Origin: Methanoregula sp.
GTDB taxonomy: Archaea; Halobacteriota; Methanomicrobia; Methanomicrobiales; Methanospirillaceae
Assembly: GCF_023227875.1 (NCBI RefSeq)
Contig: NZ_JALOCH010000003.1
Span: forward strand, 198,326-262,325
Length of the DNA: 64,000 bases
Reading direction: 5' to 3'
Positions 1 through 8,482 of the stretch are shown piece after piece. Each line of letters begins with the position of its first letter. Position 1 is the stretch's first letter. Made by a program: the position numbers and the translations under genes. The notes under the pieces are model-generated. The model was not told where the DNA came from. It was given only the letters and a program-made list of their open reading frames with translations, and made no database searches.

Positions 1-301
1 GAGCCGGCATCAGCATCATGAACACCAGCACGATCCAGAAGAACCCGTACGATATAAACGCGAGCATACCAAACGTGTTGTTCTTCTTCCACTCCATGAT
101 CCCGGCAATGACCTGTGCAATGCCCCCGAAGAAGATGCCCATTGCAAAGACCACGGATCCCATTGCAAAGAATCCTGCATTGTGCAGGTTAAGGATGACA
201 GTAGTCATCCCGAAAGCCAGCAGGCCCAGTACGCCCGGGTTTGCCGTTGTATCAGAAATTTTTATTATGTTCTTGAATACTTCGTCAACTGTTTCTGTCA
301 T
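1..301 (-). CDS. Acetate uptake transporter, GPR1/FUN34/YaaH (SatP) family, partial at window edge
   Basis: The first 100 residues of an integral membrane transporter are visible; the rest lies beyond base 1. The N-terminus reads TANPGVLGLLAFGMTTVILN, followed by LHNAGFF, which is the family signature (NPAPLGL...FGMTT...LHNAG). At least two hydrophobic helices follow. Known members import acetate or succinate with protons at the cytoplasmic membrane. The start is the ATG at 299-301, preceded by a GAGGAATGTGGTGA stretch. It sits 7 bp after a 54-codon ORF and may be coupled to it. Many Methanomicrobiales need acetate as a carbon source, which fits the acetyl-CoA synthase operon at 47.6-55.7 kb. 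Confidence 0.85.
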   Translation of the reverse strand, partial: MTETVDEVFKNIIKISDTTANPGVLGLLAFGMTTVILNLHNAGFFAMGSVVFAMGIFFGGIAQVIAGIMEWKKNNTFGMLAFISYGFFWIVLVFMMLMPA

Positions 302-308
302 GTTTCAT

Positions 309-473
309 TCACCACATTCCTCTGATTTCATTCATCTCATCCATACCCGTGGAGCGCAGCCAGACATACAGGAGCTGGGCCCGGCTGGCGTCGGAAGAAG
401 TAGACCCGATCACGATCGGCATGTCACGCCAGAATCCCGCCGGGCTCCTCATCTTCAAATCGTTAGACATCAT
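309..473 (-). CDS. Small 54-aa protein upstream of the acetate transporter
   Basis: I do not recognise this protein. It starts at an ATG-ATG pair (468-473) with a very strong ribosome binding site (GGAAGGGGAGGAAG) 5-6 bp upstream. Its TGA stop lies just before the transporter ATG. The protein is soluble-looking, with PAGFWRDMPIVIGST and AQLLYVWLRSTGMDEMNEI and no membrane segment. The strong ribosome site and close spacing argue that it is translated. Either a small partner of the transporter or a coupling leader is possible; I cannot tell which. Confidence 0.45.
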   Translation of the reverse strand: MMSNDLKMRSPAGFWRDMPIVIGSTSSDASRAQLLYVWLRSTGMDEMNEIRGMW

Positions 474-491
474 GACTGCTTCCTCCCCTTC

Positions 492-578
492 CTACTCCCG
501 TGTGCCCAGGTTTCGCAAGGCAAAGTACTCGTCCAGTTTTACCGATAACTGTGACAAGAGTTCCTTTTGATCATGCAA
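492..578 (-). CDS. Possible 28-aa leader peptide (TTG start)
   Basis: A very short ORF beginning at TTG 576-578 with GGTGA about ten bases upstream. It encodes a charged peptide (HDQKELLSQLSVKLDEYFA core) and ends 18 bp before the next small ORF. It is open upstream to 836 without an ATG, so the start is uncertain. The spacing and ribosome site are the only evidence. It may be the first gene of a three-gene unit ending in the acetate transporter. Confidence 0.25.
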   Translation of the reverse strand: MHDQKELLSQLSVKLDEYFALRNLGTRE

Positions 579-728
579 CCCGTTCCGTTCACCTTTGCGG
601 GAGGGGGAATATATCCCTGAATTCAATGCCTGTGTCGAGTGTTCCACCATTCTCATCTCCAAAGTTTTGCAACACAATCCTAATCTGCCAAGCATTTTGT
701 TGGGATACACCCATTTTGCAATAATTTT

Positions 729-787
729 TTTATAAAGGATTTTATTTGCTTTGCAGATATGCACGGCATATTCGATGCATTTATACC
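729..787. promoter_or_regulatory. Divergent promoter region
   Basis: A TTTATAAA box at 729-736 is suitably placed for leftward transcription towards the small ORFs and transporter. A second box, TTTATACC at 780-787, lies 35 bp before the kinase ATG at 822, giving an expected start near 810. The intervening DNA is AT-rich. Inference from archaeal TATA spacing only. Confidence 0.45.
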
Positions 788-821
788 TTGAGCAGACGAA
801 CTCAGGTGTACAGAGACGGAT

Positions 822-2888
822 ATGGCAGAGAATCATGCAGAGATTATCCGTATCAGGGAATTACTGGCAACCCATCCTGACGGGATGAGTATAACGGAGA
901 TCTCCACGGTGCTGGCGATGAACCGTAATACTGTTGCCAAATACATGGATATTCTCCAGATCCAGGGAGCCGTTGACGGGCGCAAAAGGGGGACCTCAAA
1001 AGTCTATTACCAGTCCGAACGTCTCCCGGTCACCTCCCTGAGAAAAATCTGCACCCGCCCGTTTTTTGTCATCGACCATGAAGGAATGATCATCGACCAG
1101 AACCAGGACTTCTGCACTCTTGTGGCGATGACGGGAGACCAAGTATCCGGCCATCCCCTCGAAAACCTGCCTCTACGGTACCTGGACGGGATCCAGCCCG
1201 GTCAACTGGTACGGGCCGTACTGAAAGGAACTGAACAGCGGATCCGTGCCCAGGTACGGCAGGGAGAAAAAATCCAGTCGGTAATTCTCCTCATGGTCCC
1301 GGTGGTATTTGAGAACGGCAGGCCCGGGGTTTCCGTTATAGTCGATCTCGATAATCCGTCCGCAGATATCTCCCGGAAAGATACGACATCCCCGGACATC
1401 CTTGCACTGCTGGATGACGAGATGGAATATGTTGTCCGGCGTACTGCGGAAGGGATCACGCGGTACGTGAATGAGACCTATTGCCGTGCAGTGGGAAAGA
1501 CCCGGGAAGAACTGATCGGCCGCCCTTTCAAGCCACTGATCTCCCCGGAAGATGCGGACCGGATCCAAATCCATCTCGCTGGTCTTTCTCTCAAATATCC
1601 CGTGGGTACGATCGAATACCGGGTCGTAATGGCGAACGGCGAACTGCGGTACCAGCGGTGGCAGGACCGGGCGCTCTTCAATTCGCGGGGGGAACTGGAC
1701 ACCATCAACTCGTTTGGCATCGACATCACCGAACAGGTCCTCACCGCACAGAAACTGAAAAAGACCCAGGAAACCCTTGAGGAGTCCATCGTCCACCGGA
1801 CCGAGGAACTGCGCGGGATCAACCGCCAGCTCTATTCGGAAATTGCGCAACGGGAACGGATGGAGGAACAGCTCCTCCTTGCCCAGTTTGCCATGGACCG
1901 GGCAACGGACATGGTCTTCTGGATCGACCAGGATGCCCGGATCAGGTATGCAAACGATGTTGCCGCGGAGGGTCTGTTGTATTCCAGAATCGAGTTGCTG
2001 GACTGCCAGTTTGGCGATCTTGTCCCGTTTTATTCCCTGGAGGAATGGGACCTCCTCTGGCAGGACCTCAAGAACGGTCGGTCGGTCTCCCGTGAAACGT
2101 ACCTGGTAAAAAAGGATGGCACAGGTATCCCTGTCGATGTCCGGCTCACCTACCTGGAGTTCCGGGGCAAGGAGATGGTCTACTGTTCGTCGCGTGACCT
2201 GTCAGAGCGCATCCGCATGGACCGGGCGCTCAAGGAAGCCAACAAGAAGATCAATGTCTATACCAGTATCGCCCGGCATGACATCCAGAACAAGATTACC
2301 ATCGTGCTCGCGTATCTTGGGAGGATCAAAAAAGCCATGACTGATCCCGTGCTTCTCGAATATCTCAACCGGCAGGAACATGCCGTAAAAGCCATCCGGA
2401 CCGAGATCAACATGACGCGGGACTTCAAGGACATGGGGCTCCGCTCCCCGGAATGGCAGAATCTCCCCGCGATCATTGCCGGAATCATAACCCCGTACGA
2501 ACAGAAATCGGTCAGGATTGTATCGGACCTTCCGGAAGTGGAGATATTTGCCGACGCCCAGCTGGACCGGGTCTTTGACCGCCTTATGGAAAAAATGACC
2601 GGCACGGGTGAACCCCCCCGGGAAATACAGGTGAGCTACCAGATCAGGGACGGTGCCCTTATGATTATCTTCAATGACAACGGCCCCGGGTTCTCTGCTG
2701 AAGAAAAAGACCAGCTCTTTGATATCCAGAACGATGGTTCCGGAAACCGGGGCCTGTTCATTGCCCGGGAAATCCTGTCCCTGACCGATATCACGCTCTC
2801 AGAGACCGGTGAACCCGGAACCAGTGCACGGTTTGAGATACAGGTTCCGGAGACTTACTATCGCTTTTTGCAGGAAACGCAAATCTAA
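822..2888 (+). CDS. HTH-PAS-PAS-PAS sensor histidine kinase
   Basis: A 688-residue soluble signalling protein. An N-terminal winged helix-turn-helix (about residues 10-65, with ITEISTVLAMNRNTVAKYM) is followed by PAS domains near 78-175, 195-312 and 352-465. A coiled coil near 312-350 lies between the last two. The phosphoacceptor helix carries IARHDIQNKITIVLAYLG with His near residue 485, and a HATPase domain occupies about 560-685 (DNGPGF). There are no membrane helices, so it senses a cytoplasmic signal. The ATP-binding N box is degenerate: the position is FDRLMEKM, with no Asn. The G2 box is unusual too (GNRGLFIAREI), so catalytic activity is uncertain. HTH-PAS kinases of this kind are typical of Methanomicrobiales. 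The receiver protein at 3013 is the likely partner. Confidence 0.85.
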   Translation: MAENHAEIIRIRELLATHPDGMSITEISTVLAMNRNTVAKYMDILQIQGAVDGRKRGTSKVYYQSERLPVTSLRKICTRPFFVIDHEGMIIDQNQDFCTLVAMTGDQVSGHPLENLPLRYLDGIQPGQLVRAVLKGTEQRIRAQVRQGEKIQSVILLMVPVVFENGRPGVSVIVDLDNPSADISRKDTTSPDILALLDDEMEYVVRRTAEGITRYVNETYCRAVGKTREELIGRPFKPLISPEDADRIQIHLAGLSLKYPVGTIEYRVVMANGELRYQRWQDRALFNSRGELDTINSFGIDITEQVLTAQKLKKTQETLEESIVHRTEELRGINRQLYSEIAQRERMEEQLLLAQFAMDRATDMVFWIDQDARIRYANDVAAEGLLYSRIELLDCQFGDLVPFYSLEEWDLLWQDLKNGRSVSRETYLVKKDGTGIPVDVRLTYLEFRGKEMVYCSSRDLSERIRMDRALKEANKKINVYTSIARHDIQNKITIVLAYLGRIKKAMTDPVLLEYLNRQEHAVKAIRTEINMTRDFKDMGLRSPEWQNLPAIIAGIITPYEQKSVRIVSDLPEVEIFADAQLDRVFDRLMEKMTGTGEPPREIQVSYQIRDGALMIIFNDNGPGFSAEEKDQLFDIQNDGSGNRGLFIAREILSLTDITLSETGEPGTSARFEIQVPETYYRFLQETQI

Positions 2889-2960
2889 TTCCTTTATCTT
2901 GATCTTTTTTATGCAAATCTTTTTTATCTACCTGATGTATATCCCTGATAAAAAGGACAA

Positions 2961-2970
2961 TGCATAAATA
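2961..2970 (+). promoter_or_regulatory. TATA box for the receiver gene
   Basis: GCATAAATAC lies about 45 bp before the ATG at 3013, with a GAGGGTAA ribosome site between. This suggests the receiver can be transcribed separately from the kinase upstream. Confidence 0.4.
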
Positions 2971-3012
2971 CGACCGTCCTGTAACAAAATACTGTATAAG
3001 AGGGTAATTACC

Positions 3013-3393
3013 ATGCCACGGATTCTTCTTGTCGATGATGACCGGGACATTCTTGATATTATGCGTCTCGATCTCGAAGATGACCCGGAGAACTCGGTAG
3101 ATATCACGAATGCCGCTGCAGAGGCGATCGAGAAAGTCAGAAAGCAGCTGTATGACGTGATCATATCAGACTGGCGCATGCCCGGCATGACTGGTACTGA
3201 CCTTGTCAGGAAACTGCGTAACGACGGGTGTTCATCCTATATTATCCTCTATTCCGGTTATACCATGAATACCGACATACGAACTGCGCTTGACTGTGGA
3301 GCTGACTATTATCTCCACCGGGGCGGCGATCCGGACCAGGAATTTGCCGAGCTCCGCCGTGTTATCTGGTCAATAACAAAAAAGAAGACCTGA
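3013..3393 (+). CDS. Stand-alone response regulator receiver protein
   Basis: A 126-residue CheY-like receiver domain with no output domain. The acidic pocket is VDDDRD (Asp8-Asp10). The phosphoacceptor is Asp53 in ISDWRMPGMTG and the switch region reads ILYSGYT. At the position of the conserved lysine the sequence reads YYLHRGGDP, so arginine appears to replace lysine. That could change phosphorylation-driven switching. It lies 124 bp after the HTH-PAS kinase on the same strand and is the obvious phosphotransfer partner. The start is the ATG with GAGGGTAA upstream. Confidence 0.85.
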   Translation: MPRILLVDDDRDILDIMRLDLEDDPENSVDITNAAAEAIEKVRKQLYDVIISDWRMPGMTGTDLVRKLRNDGCSSYIILYSGYTMNTDIRTALDCGADYYLHRGGDPDQEFAELRRVIWSITKKKT

Positions 3394-3446
3394 TCACTCC
3401 CGGTTGCCGGCATCTCCCGATCTCCCGGTATAAACCTTTTTGTAAG

Positions 3447-3465
3447 CCCGGGTGTTCAACCCGGG
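3447..3465. terminator. Hairpin between receiver gene and Ca2+ ATPase
   Basis: CCCGGGT and ACCCGGG form a perfect 7-bp stem around a 5-nt loop in the convergent intergenic region. No long T tract follows, so a terminator role is only an inference. Confidence 0.35.
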
Positions 3466-3526
3466 AGAATATTTCCTGTTTCCGCTCGTTTCCCGGATGA
3501 ACGAGCCGGAATTAAAAAGTGTGATG

Positions 3527-6115
3527 TTAATCCGTGGAAACCGGGTTTTTTCTGCCGGTATAATACCGGAACGATACCCGCAGCAGGAACCCGATCACGA
3601 GTACGGATGCCGATGCAACGATGATCGTTGCCCACTGGAACAGAGAGAGCGGGACCGTTGAGAAGATCTTGCCGCCGAACTGGACCAGTGCGATCTGGAG
3701 GACAAGGACCATCCCCATGATGACAAAGAACATCGGGTTGCCTTTGAAAAATGGCGGCATCTTCCCGTCAAGGGCCCGGCAGTTGATCCCGTTCCAGATC
3801 GCGGCGACAATGAACGCGGAGAAGAAGACCGTGGTGATCTCTTCCGGTGTCGAGCCGCCCAGAAAGCCGGTCGCCATCTGGAGGATCCCGGCAATGATCA
3901 GGAATGCGCCGGTTACGATGATCGAGAGCCACATGAACGGCGTGATGATCGTTGTGTCCTGCGGGATCGGCTGCCGTTTCAGGAGTCCCGCATGGGGGGC
4001 TTCGGAGCAGAGCGCGAACGCGGCGAGGGTGTCCATGATGATGTTGATCCAGAGGATCTGGATGATGGTGAACGGTTCCGGGAGCCCGATGAGCGGCGCG
4101 ATGAAGACGAGGATGCAGGCGCAGAAATTAATGGTCAGCTGGAAGAGGAGGAACCGCTGGATGTTCTCGTAGAGCGACCGGCCCCACCAGACGGCCTGCG
4201 TGATGGAGGCAAACGAGTCGTCGAGTAGGATGATGTCGCTTGCCTCCCGTGCCACTTCGGTTCCGGCAATGCCCATGGCAAAACCCACGTTCGCGTGCTT
4301 GAGGGCCGGCGCATCGTTGGTCCCGTCGCCGGTCACAGCGACCACGTCGCCGGACTTCTGGAGCGCCTGCACGAGGAGCAGTTTGTCCATGGGCTCGGCC
4401 CGGGCCATGATATCGAGGTCACGGGCAGCAGTCACCTGCTCTTCCGGTGACAGTGCCCGGAAGGCCGGGCCCGGCATGACCGTCCCGCCTTTGTGGATCC
4501 CCGATTCCTGTGCAATGGCACGGGCAGTCTCCGGGTTGTCCCCGGTCACCATCCGCACCCGGATGCCCGCCTTCTGGCAGGTGGCAACCGACTCGCCGAT
4601 GTTGTCCCGGAGCTGGTCGCGGATGCCGACATACCCGTCCCACACAAGAGCGGTCTCACTGTCGTCGGCATTGACAATCTCTTTGTGGGCAAAGGCAAGT
4701 GTCCGCATTGCCCGCGATGCAAGTGCCATGATCCCGTCGAGTTCCGGTGTTTCGGTGCAGAGCATTGCAAGGATCTCCGGCGCACCTTTCACAAGGAGGA
4801 ATGGTTTTCCCTGGATGATGACGACCGTTGACATCCGTTTCCGGTTCCCGTCGAAGAGGAACTGCCTGGTCTCGTGCATCTCCGCCCGGATATTGGCATA
4901 ATCGAGGCCGTACTCCTTCAGCCAGCGGAGGAGCGCCCCTTCCGTTGAGTTCCCGATCACGGTGGTCTTCTCCCCGTGGATGTCAAGGTATGCGGTCCCG
5001 TTCACGGCAGCGTTGATGGTGATCCACTCAACAGGTGTCCGGGGGATTGAATCCGGCATCGTTGGGTTGCCGGCCGATGATGCAGCAACGAGCATCTGGT
5101 TTTTGGTGAGCGTGCCGGTCTTGTCGGTGCAGATGGTGGTAGCCGACCCGATCGTCTCGCAGGCGATCAGGCGCCGCACAAGGCAGTTTGCCCGGGTCAT
5201 CTTCCGCATGGCAAGAGAGAGCGAGAGGGCCACGCTCATCGGAAGCCCTTCGGGGACCGCCGCGACCACGATAACGACCGCGAGCATGAAATAGTGGAGG
5301 ATATTGTTGGCGGTATCGATGTTGAGGCCGCTCACTTCACCTGTAAGAAAACCGCGGATGAACAGCGTGCTGCAGATCAGGATCGCCATCGCGTACCCGA
5401 ACTTACTGATCACCCCGGCCAGTTCCCCGAGTTTCCGTTCGAGTGGCGTCGGGGTGGCATGGTCGATGCCGAGCGAGGCGGCGATCAGGCCCATCTGTGC
5501 GGAGTCGCCCACCGCGGCTGCAATCATCCGGCCTTTCCCGGCAGTCACATACGTGCCTTTCAGGAGGCGCTCGCTCTCGTCCTTCCGGACCGGTTCGCTC
5601 TCTCCGGTAAAGGCAGACTCATCTGCAACGAGCCCGTCCGAAGAGAGGATCCACCCGTCGGCGGGGACCGCATCCCCGGCCTCCAGCAGGACCAGGTCGC
5701 CGACCACGATGTCCCGCGAGGACACATTCACCGGGTGGCCGTCCCTGACCACTTTTACCACCATCTCGTCCCGGTGCGCATTCAGGACATCGAACTCCCT
5801 GCTGCTCCGGTATTCATTGAAGAAGGCGATCCCGGTTGAGAGGAGGATTGCAGCAATGATCCCGAGCGTGTCCAAAAGACCGCTGCCCCTGACAATGGAT
5901 ACCGCCATGGATATGGCAACCGCGAAGAGCAGGATCCTGATGATCGGGTCGTCGAACTTTTCCAGGTACTGCTTCCAGAATGGTTCCCGTACCGGGGGTG
6001 TCATCATGTTGGCGCCGTACCGGGTACGCATCTCCCCGACACGGCCGGAGGAAAGGCCGGAGGTACCAACCAGAACTTCTATTTTTTCTAAGGGGATCAG
6101 CGGGTCTTCTTTCAT
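3527..6115 (-). CDS. Calcium-translocating P-type ATPase, type IIB (PMCA-like)
   Basis: An 862-residue membrane cation pump that exports Ca2+ at the cost of ATP. The actuator motif TGES is near residue 171, the phosphorylation site CTDKTGTLT near 330 and the hinge GDGTNDAPAL near 598. M4 reads VVIVVAAVPEGLP and M6 contains NIIMDTLAAFAL, the single-site pattern of type IIB pumps. An N-terminal cation ATPase domain precedes two helices, and about six helices form the C-terminal bundle. There is no calmodulin-binding extension. The start at 6115 has only a weak GAAGAGAA ribosome site. It stands alone and is convergent with the receiver gene. Confidence 0.93.
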   Translation of the reverse strand: MKEDPLIPLEKIEVLVGTSGLSSGRVGEMRTRYGANMMTPPVREPFWKQYLEKFDDPIIRILLFAVAISMAVSIVRGSGLLDTLGIIAAILLSTGIAFFNEYRSSREFDVLNAHRDEMVVKVVRDGHPVNVSSRDIVVGDLVLLEAGDAVPADGWILSSDGLVADESAFTGESEPVRKDESERLLKGTYVTAGKGRMIAAAVGDSAQMGLIAASLGIDHATPTPLERKLGELAGVISKFGYAMAILICSTLFIRGFLTGEVSGLNIDTANNILHYFMLAVVIVVAAVPEGLPMSVALSLSLAMRKMTRANCLVRRLIACETIGSATTICTDKTGTLTKNQMLVAASSAGNPTMPDSIPRTPVEWITINAAVNGTAYLDIHGEKTTVIGNSTEGALLRWLKEYGLDYANIRAEMHETRQFLFDGNRKRMSTVVIIQGKPFLLVKGAPEILAMLCTETPELDGIMALASRAMRTLAFAHKEIVNADDSETALVWDGYVGIRDQLRDNIGESVATCQKAGIRVRMVTGDNPETARAIAQESGIHKGGTVMPGPAFRALSPEEQVTAARDLDIMARAEPMDKLLLVQALQKSGDVVAVTGDGTNDAPALKHANVGFAMGIAGTEVAREASDIILLDDSFASITQAVWWGRSLYENIQRFLLFQLTINFCACILVFIAPLIGLPEPFTIIQILWINIIMDTLAAFALCSEAPHAGLLKRQPIPQDTTIITPFMWLSIIVTGAFLIIAGILQMATGFLGGSTPEEITTVFFSAFIVAAIWNGINCRALDGKMPPFFKGNPMFFVIMGMVLVLQIALVQFGGKIFSTVPLSLFQWATIIVASASVLVIGFLLRVSFRYYTGRKNPVSTD

Positions 6116-6212
6116 GGGGAATTCTCTTCTGTACTTATCAGGTATATTGGTGAGGTTCGTCTAAAAGAATGTGGGTATTTACCGGGACTTATGCCCCGTG
6201 CGGTGTTCCCCG

Positions 6213-6431
6213 TTATATCCGCCCGGTCCTGCGCAGCCAGAATCCGGTGCCGATATACCCGGCACATGCCAGCAGGACACCTGCGATACTGGCCAGAATA
6301 AATCCTGCATCGCCGGCAGCCAGTGCCTGCAGTTCCACGATGATCAGGCAGGCAACCACGCAGAGAAAAACCACGGTCGCCATGAAGAGTGCGAGGATGA
6401 TCTTCATCCCGTACTGAATGATATCATCCAT
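6213..6431 (-). CDS. Small two-helix membrane protein (72 aa)
   Basis: A hypothetical protein with hydrophobic helices near residues 8-35 and 42-65 and a basic C-terminus (LRRTGRI). The ATG at 6431 has AGGTG 11 bp upstream. It sits between the Ca2+ ATPase and the glycosyltransferase on the same strand, 36 bp after the latter. I do not recognise the family; a small helper of membrane glycolipid synthesis is conceivable but unsupported. Confidence 0.6.
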   Translation of the reverse strand: MDDIIQYGMKIILALFMATVVFLCVVACLIIVELQALAAGDAGFILASIAGVLLACAGYIGTGFWLRRTGRI

Positions 6432-6467
6432 CGTGTATCACGCACCTCACCTGCTTCGCGCAGCGTT

Positions 6468-7556
6468 TCATTCCAGGTACCCCGCCAGCACATCGTCATA
6501 GAGCCGGCGCACGTTCTCATCCGTTACCGGCACTTCCGGGAATCCCCTGAACCCGTCTGCGATCCGGAGGTCGTTTGCGAGGTCCAGCCGGTGCTGCTCC
6601 TGTGCATGGAACCAGCCGTTTTGTTCGTAATAGTCCGCAAGGTACTCCTGCTCCGGCTGTCCCGGTGTCGGGATGAGCAGGGCACGGTGCTTGTTCAGTT
6701 CGGCCAGTTCCATCATGGTGGTGTATCCCGACCGGCAGATGATGCACGTTGCCCGGTTCATCAGGACCTCCTTCTCTTCCGTTGACGCGTACGACAGGAC
6801 CCTGCACCGATCAGCGTGCCCCGTCCCCCCGGCAGCCCGTGGGCTTCCGAGGAGAATGGTAACAGACCCCGGGAGATCGGCAGCAGCCGGCAGCAGGATC
6901 TTCTCCAGTTCGGTCCGCTGGGGTTCCGGCCCGGAGATGATTATCAGGTAATCGAGGTCCTGTCCGACTTCGCGCCTGCGGGTACTGGTCAGGATACCGG
7001 CATAATAGGTACGGGAACGGGTGATGTCCGATTCTCCCCGGGACAGTTTCCCGGCAAGCGAGAGCGGTCCGGGTGGATTGTCCGGCACGATGATCCGGTT
7101 GAATTTTTCATGGAGGTGCCCGTTGAGCCATGCGATTGCAAGTTCCAGCGGCCATGCAATCAGGGGGAGGTGGTAATGAAGCTGGTGGGTGATGAAGAGG
7201 GAGGGGATCGTGTCGGAGTATACACCGAGCCGGTTGTCGCTGATGATGAGGTCGTACGTGTCTTCCCTGAGGATCGCGGCAAGGTTCCGGCGTTCCTCTG
7301 CAATCCCCTTGAGAAGGAGCGGGGATGACGCAACAAACCGGGCCAGGAAGAAATTGTTCGCGCTGAGCGGGACGGAATAATCCGGGAAGTCGCGGAAGGT
7401 GCATGACGGGAACTCCTGTTCCAGTACGGAGAGGGCATTCCCGTGCCCCGCGATCGTGACGTCATGGCCGCGGGCAAGGAGCGTCCGGATGACCGGGATG
7501 TCCCGGGTGGCATGCCCAAGTCCCCAGTTCAGTGGCGATACCAGTACGTGTCCCAT
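6468..7556 (-). CDS. MurG/GT28-like glycosyltransferase
   Basis: A 362-residue predicted GT-B-fold glycosyltransferase. The N-terminus MGHVLVSPLNWGLGHATRD has the Gly-rich GxGH loop of this group, followed by RGHDVTIAG. The C-terminal half carries CIICRSGYTTMMELAELNKHRALLIPTPGQPEQ, the nucleotide-sugar-binding pattern of GT28/MurG-like enzymes. It probably transfers a sugar to a lipid or surface glycan at the inner membrane face. Acceptor and donor cannot be read from the sequence. The start is supported by AGGGGAG upstream. The small membrane protein follows on the same strand. Confidence 0.75.
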   Translation of the reverse strand: MGHVLVSPLNWGLGHATRDIPVIRTLLARGHDVTIAGHGNALSVLEQEFPSCTFRDFPDYSVPLSANNFFLARFVASSPLLLKGIAEERRNLAAILREDTYDLIISDNRLGVYSDTIPSLFITHQLHYHLPLIAWPLELAIAWLNGHLHEKFNRIIVPDNPPGPLSLAGKLSRGESDITRSRTYYAGILTSTRRREVGQDLDYLIIISGPEPQRTELEKILLPAAADLPGSVTILLGSPRAAGGTGHADRCRVLSYASTEEKEVLMNRATCIICRSGYTTMMELAELNKHRALLIPTPGQPEQEYLADYYEQNGWFHAQEQHRLDLANDLRIADGFRGFPEVPVTDENVRRLYDDVLAGYLE

Positions 7557-7644
7557 CCCGTGCTCCCCTTAGTATGAAACTATTCTTCGGCAATCGTATT
7601 GAATGGTGCTGCCGGAACGGATGCAGGGAAAAAAAGGAATGCCG

Positions 7645-8481
7645 CTATGTCACCACGGCCCGCCGGAACCTCCACCATGCGAGCGTGAACATGATGGCGG
7701 AGAAGAGCACAAGCCCCAGGAACGAGAGGAGGACCTCCCCCGGGGTGAAGAGATAGTGCTGGCCGAGTGCGTAGAAATCAGGGCCGATCGCGAAGTACCG
7801 GATCCCGTTGATGAGCATCGTCATCGGGTTGTAAGCCGAGATGATCCTGAGGGCCTCCGGGAAGGTGTCGATCGGGTACAAGGCGTTGCTTGCAAAGAAG
7901 ATCGGCATGGTCAGGAGCGTCATCACGCCCTGGAGCCCTTCGGGACTCTCCATCGAGATTGCGATCGCGGCGGACAGGAAGAGGAAACCGAGAGCGAACA
8001 TGGCGACAAACGCGAGGACGCCAAGGACGCCGATAACGATTTGCACGGGCGTGTAACCGGCAAAGAACGCAGCGCCGATCAGGATGCCGAAGGCCATGAT
8101 GATGATCGCCTGGATGAACGACTTGGTCACGCCGGACATGGCGATGCCGACAATGATATGGTTTCGGTTCACCGGGCTTGCAAGGATCTCCCGCATCAGC
8201 CCCCAGTTCTTGTCGAACAGGATCACGATCCCGGAGAAGAGGCTGGTAAAAAGGGTCGTCATCGCGATGATGCCCGCGCCCATGAACGTGAGGTACCCGA
8301 CAGCATACGCCCCCTCGGGCACCGGCATGCCAGCCATCAGCCGGTCGAAGTTGCTCGACATGGCAATGCCGAAGAACGCGAGCCAGAGTGCCGGCTGGAG
8401 GAGCGATGAGATGAGCAGCGTCTTGAACCGGAAGAACCGGATCATATCGCGCCAGTAGACCGTCAGGAAGCCGTACCCCAT
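7645..8481 (-). CDS. ABC-2 type transporter permease (DrrB-like)
   Basis: A 278-residue permease with about six transmembrane segments and the ABC-2 pattern (FGIAMSSNFDRL, ILASPVNRNHIIVG, YFAIGPDFYALGQHYLF). It forms the channel half of an exporter with the ATPase immediately upstream. The start is the ATG at 8481, one base after the ATPase stop, with GGGAGGGAGATAA overlapping that stop; the ORF is open further upstream but that is inside the ATPase gene. DrrAB-type exporters move drugs, lipids or polysaccharides. The substrate is unknown here. Confidence 0.88.
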   Translation of the reverse strand: MGYGFLTVYWRDMIRFFRFKTLLISSLLQPALWLAFFGIAMSSNFDRLMAGMPVPEGAYAVGYLTFMGAGIIAMTTLFTSLFSGIVILFDKNWGLMREILASPVNRNHIIVGIAMSGVTKSFIQAIIIMAFGILIGAAFFAGYTPVQIVIGVLGVLAFVAMFALGFLFLSAAIAISMESPEGLQGVMTLLTMPIFFASNALYPIDTFPEALRIISAYNPMTMLINGIRYFAIGPDFYALGQHYLFTPGEVLLSFLGLVLFSAIMFTLAWWRFRRAVVT

Positions 8482-8482
8482 G

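Noticed and set aside
7603..8409. Plus-strand ORF opposite the ABC permease
   Set aside because: Highly charged, low-complexity shadow of a membrane-protein gene.
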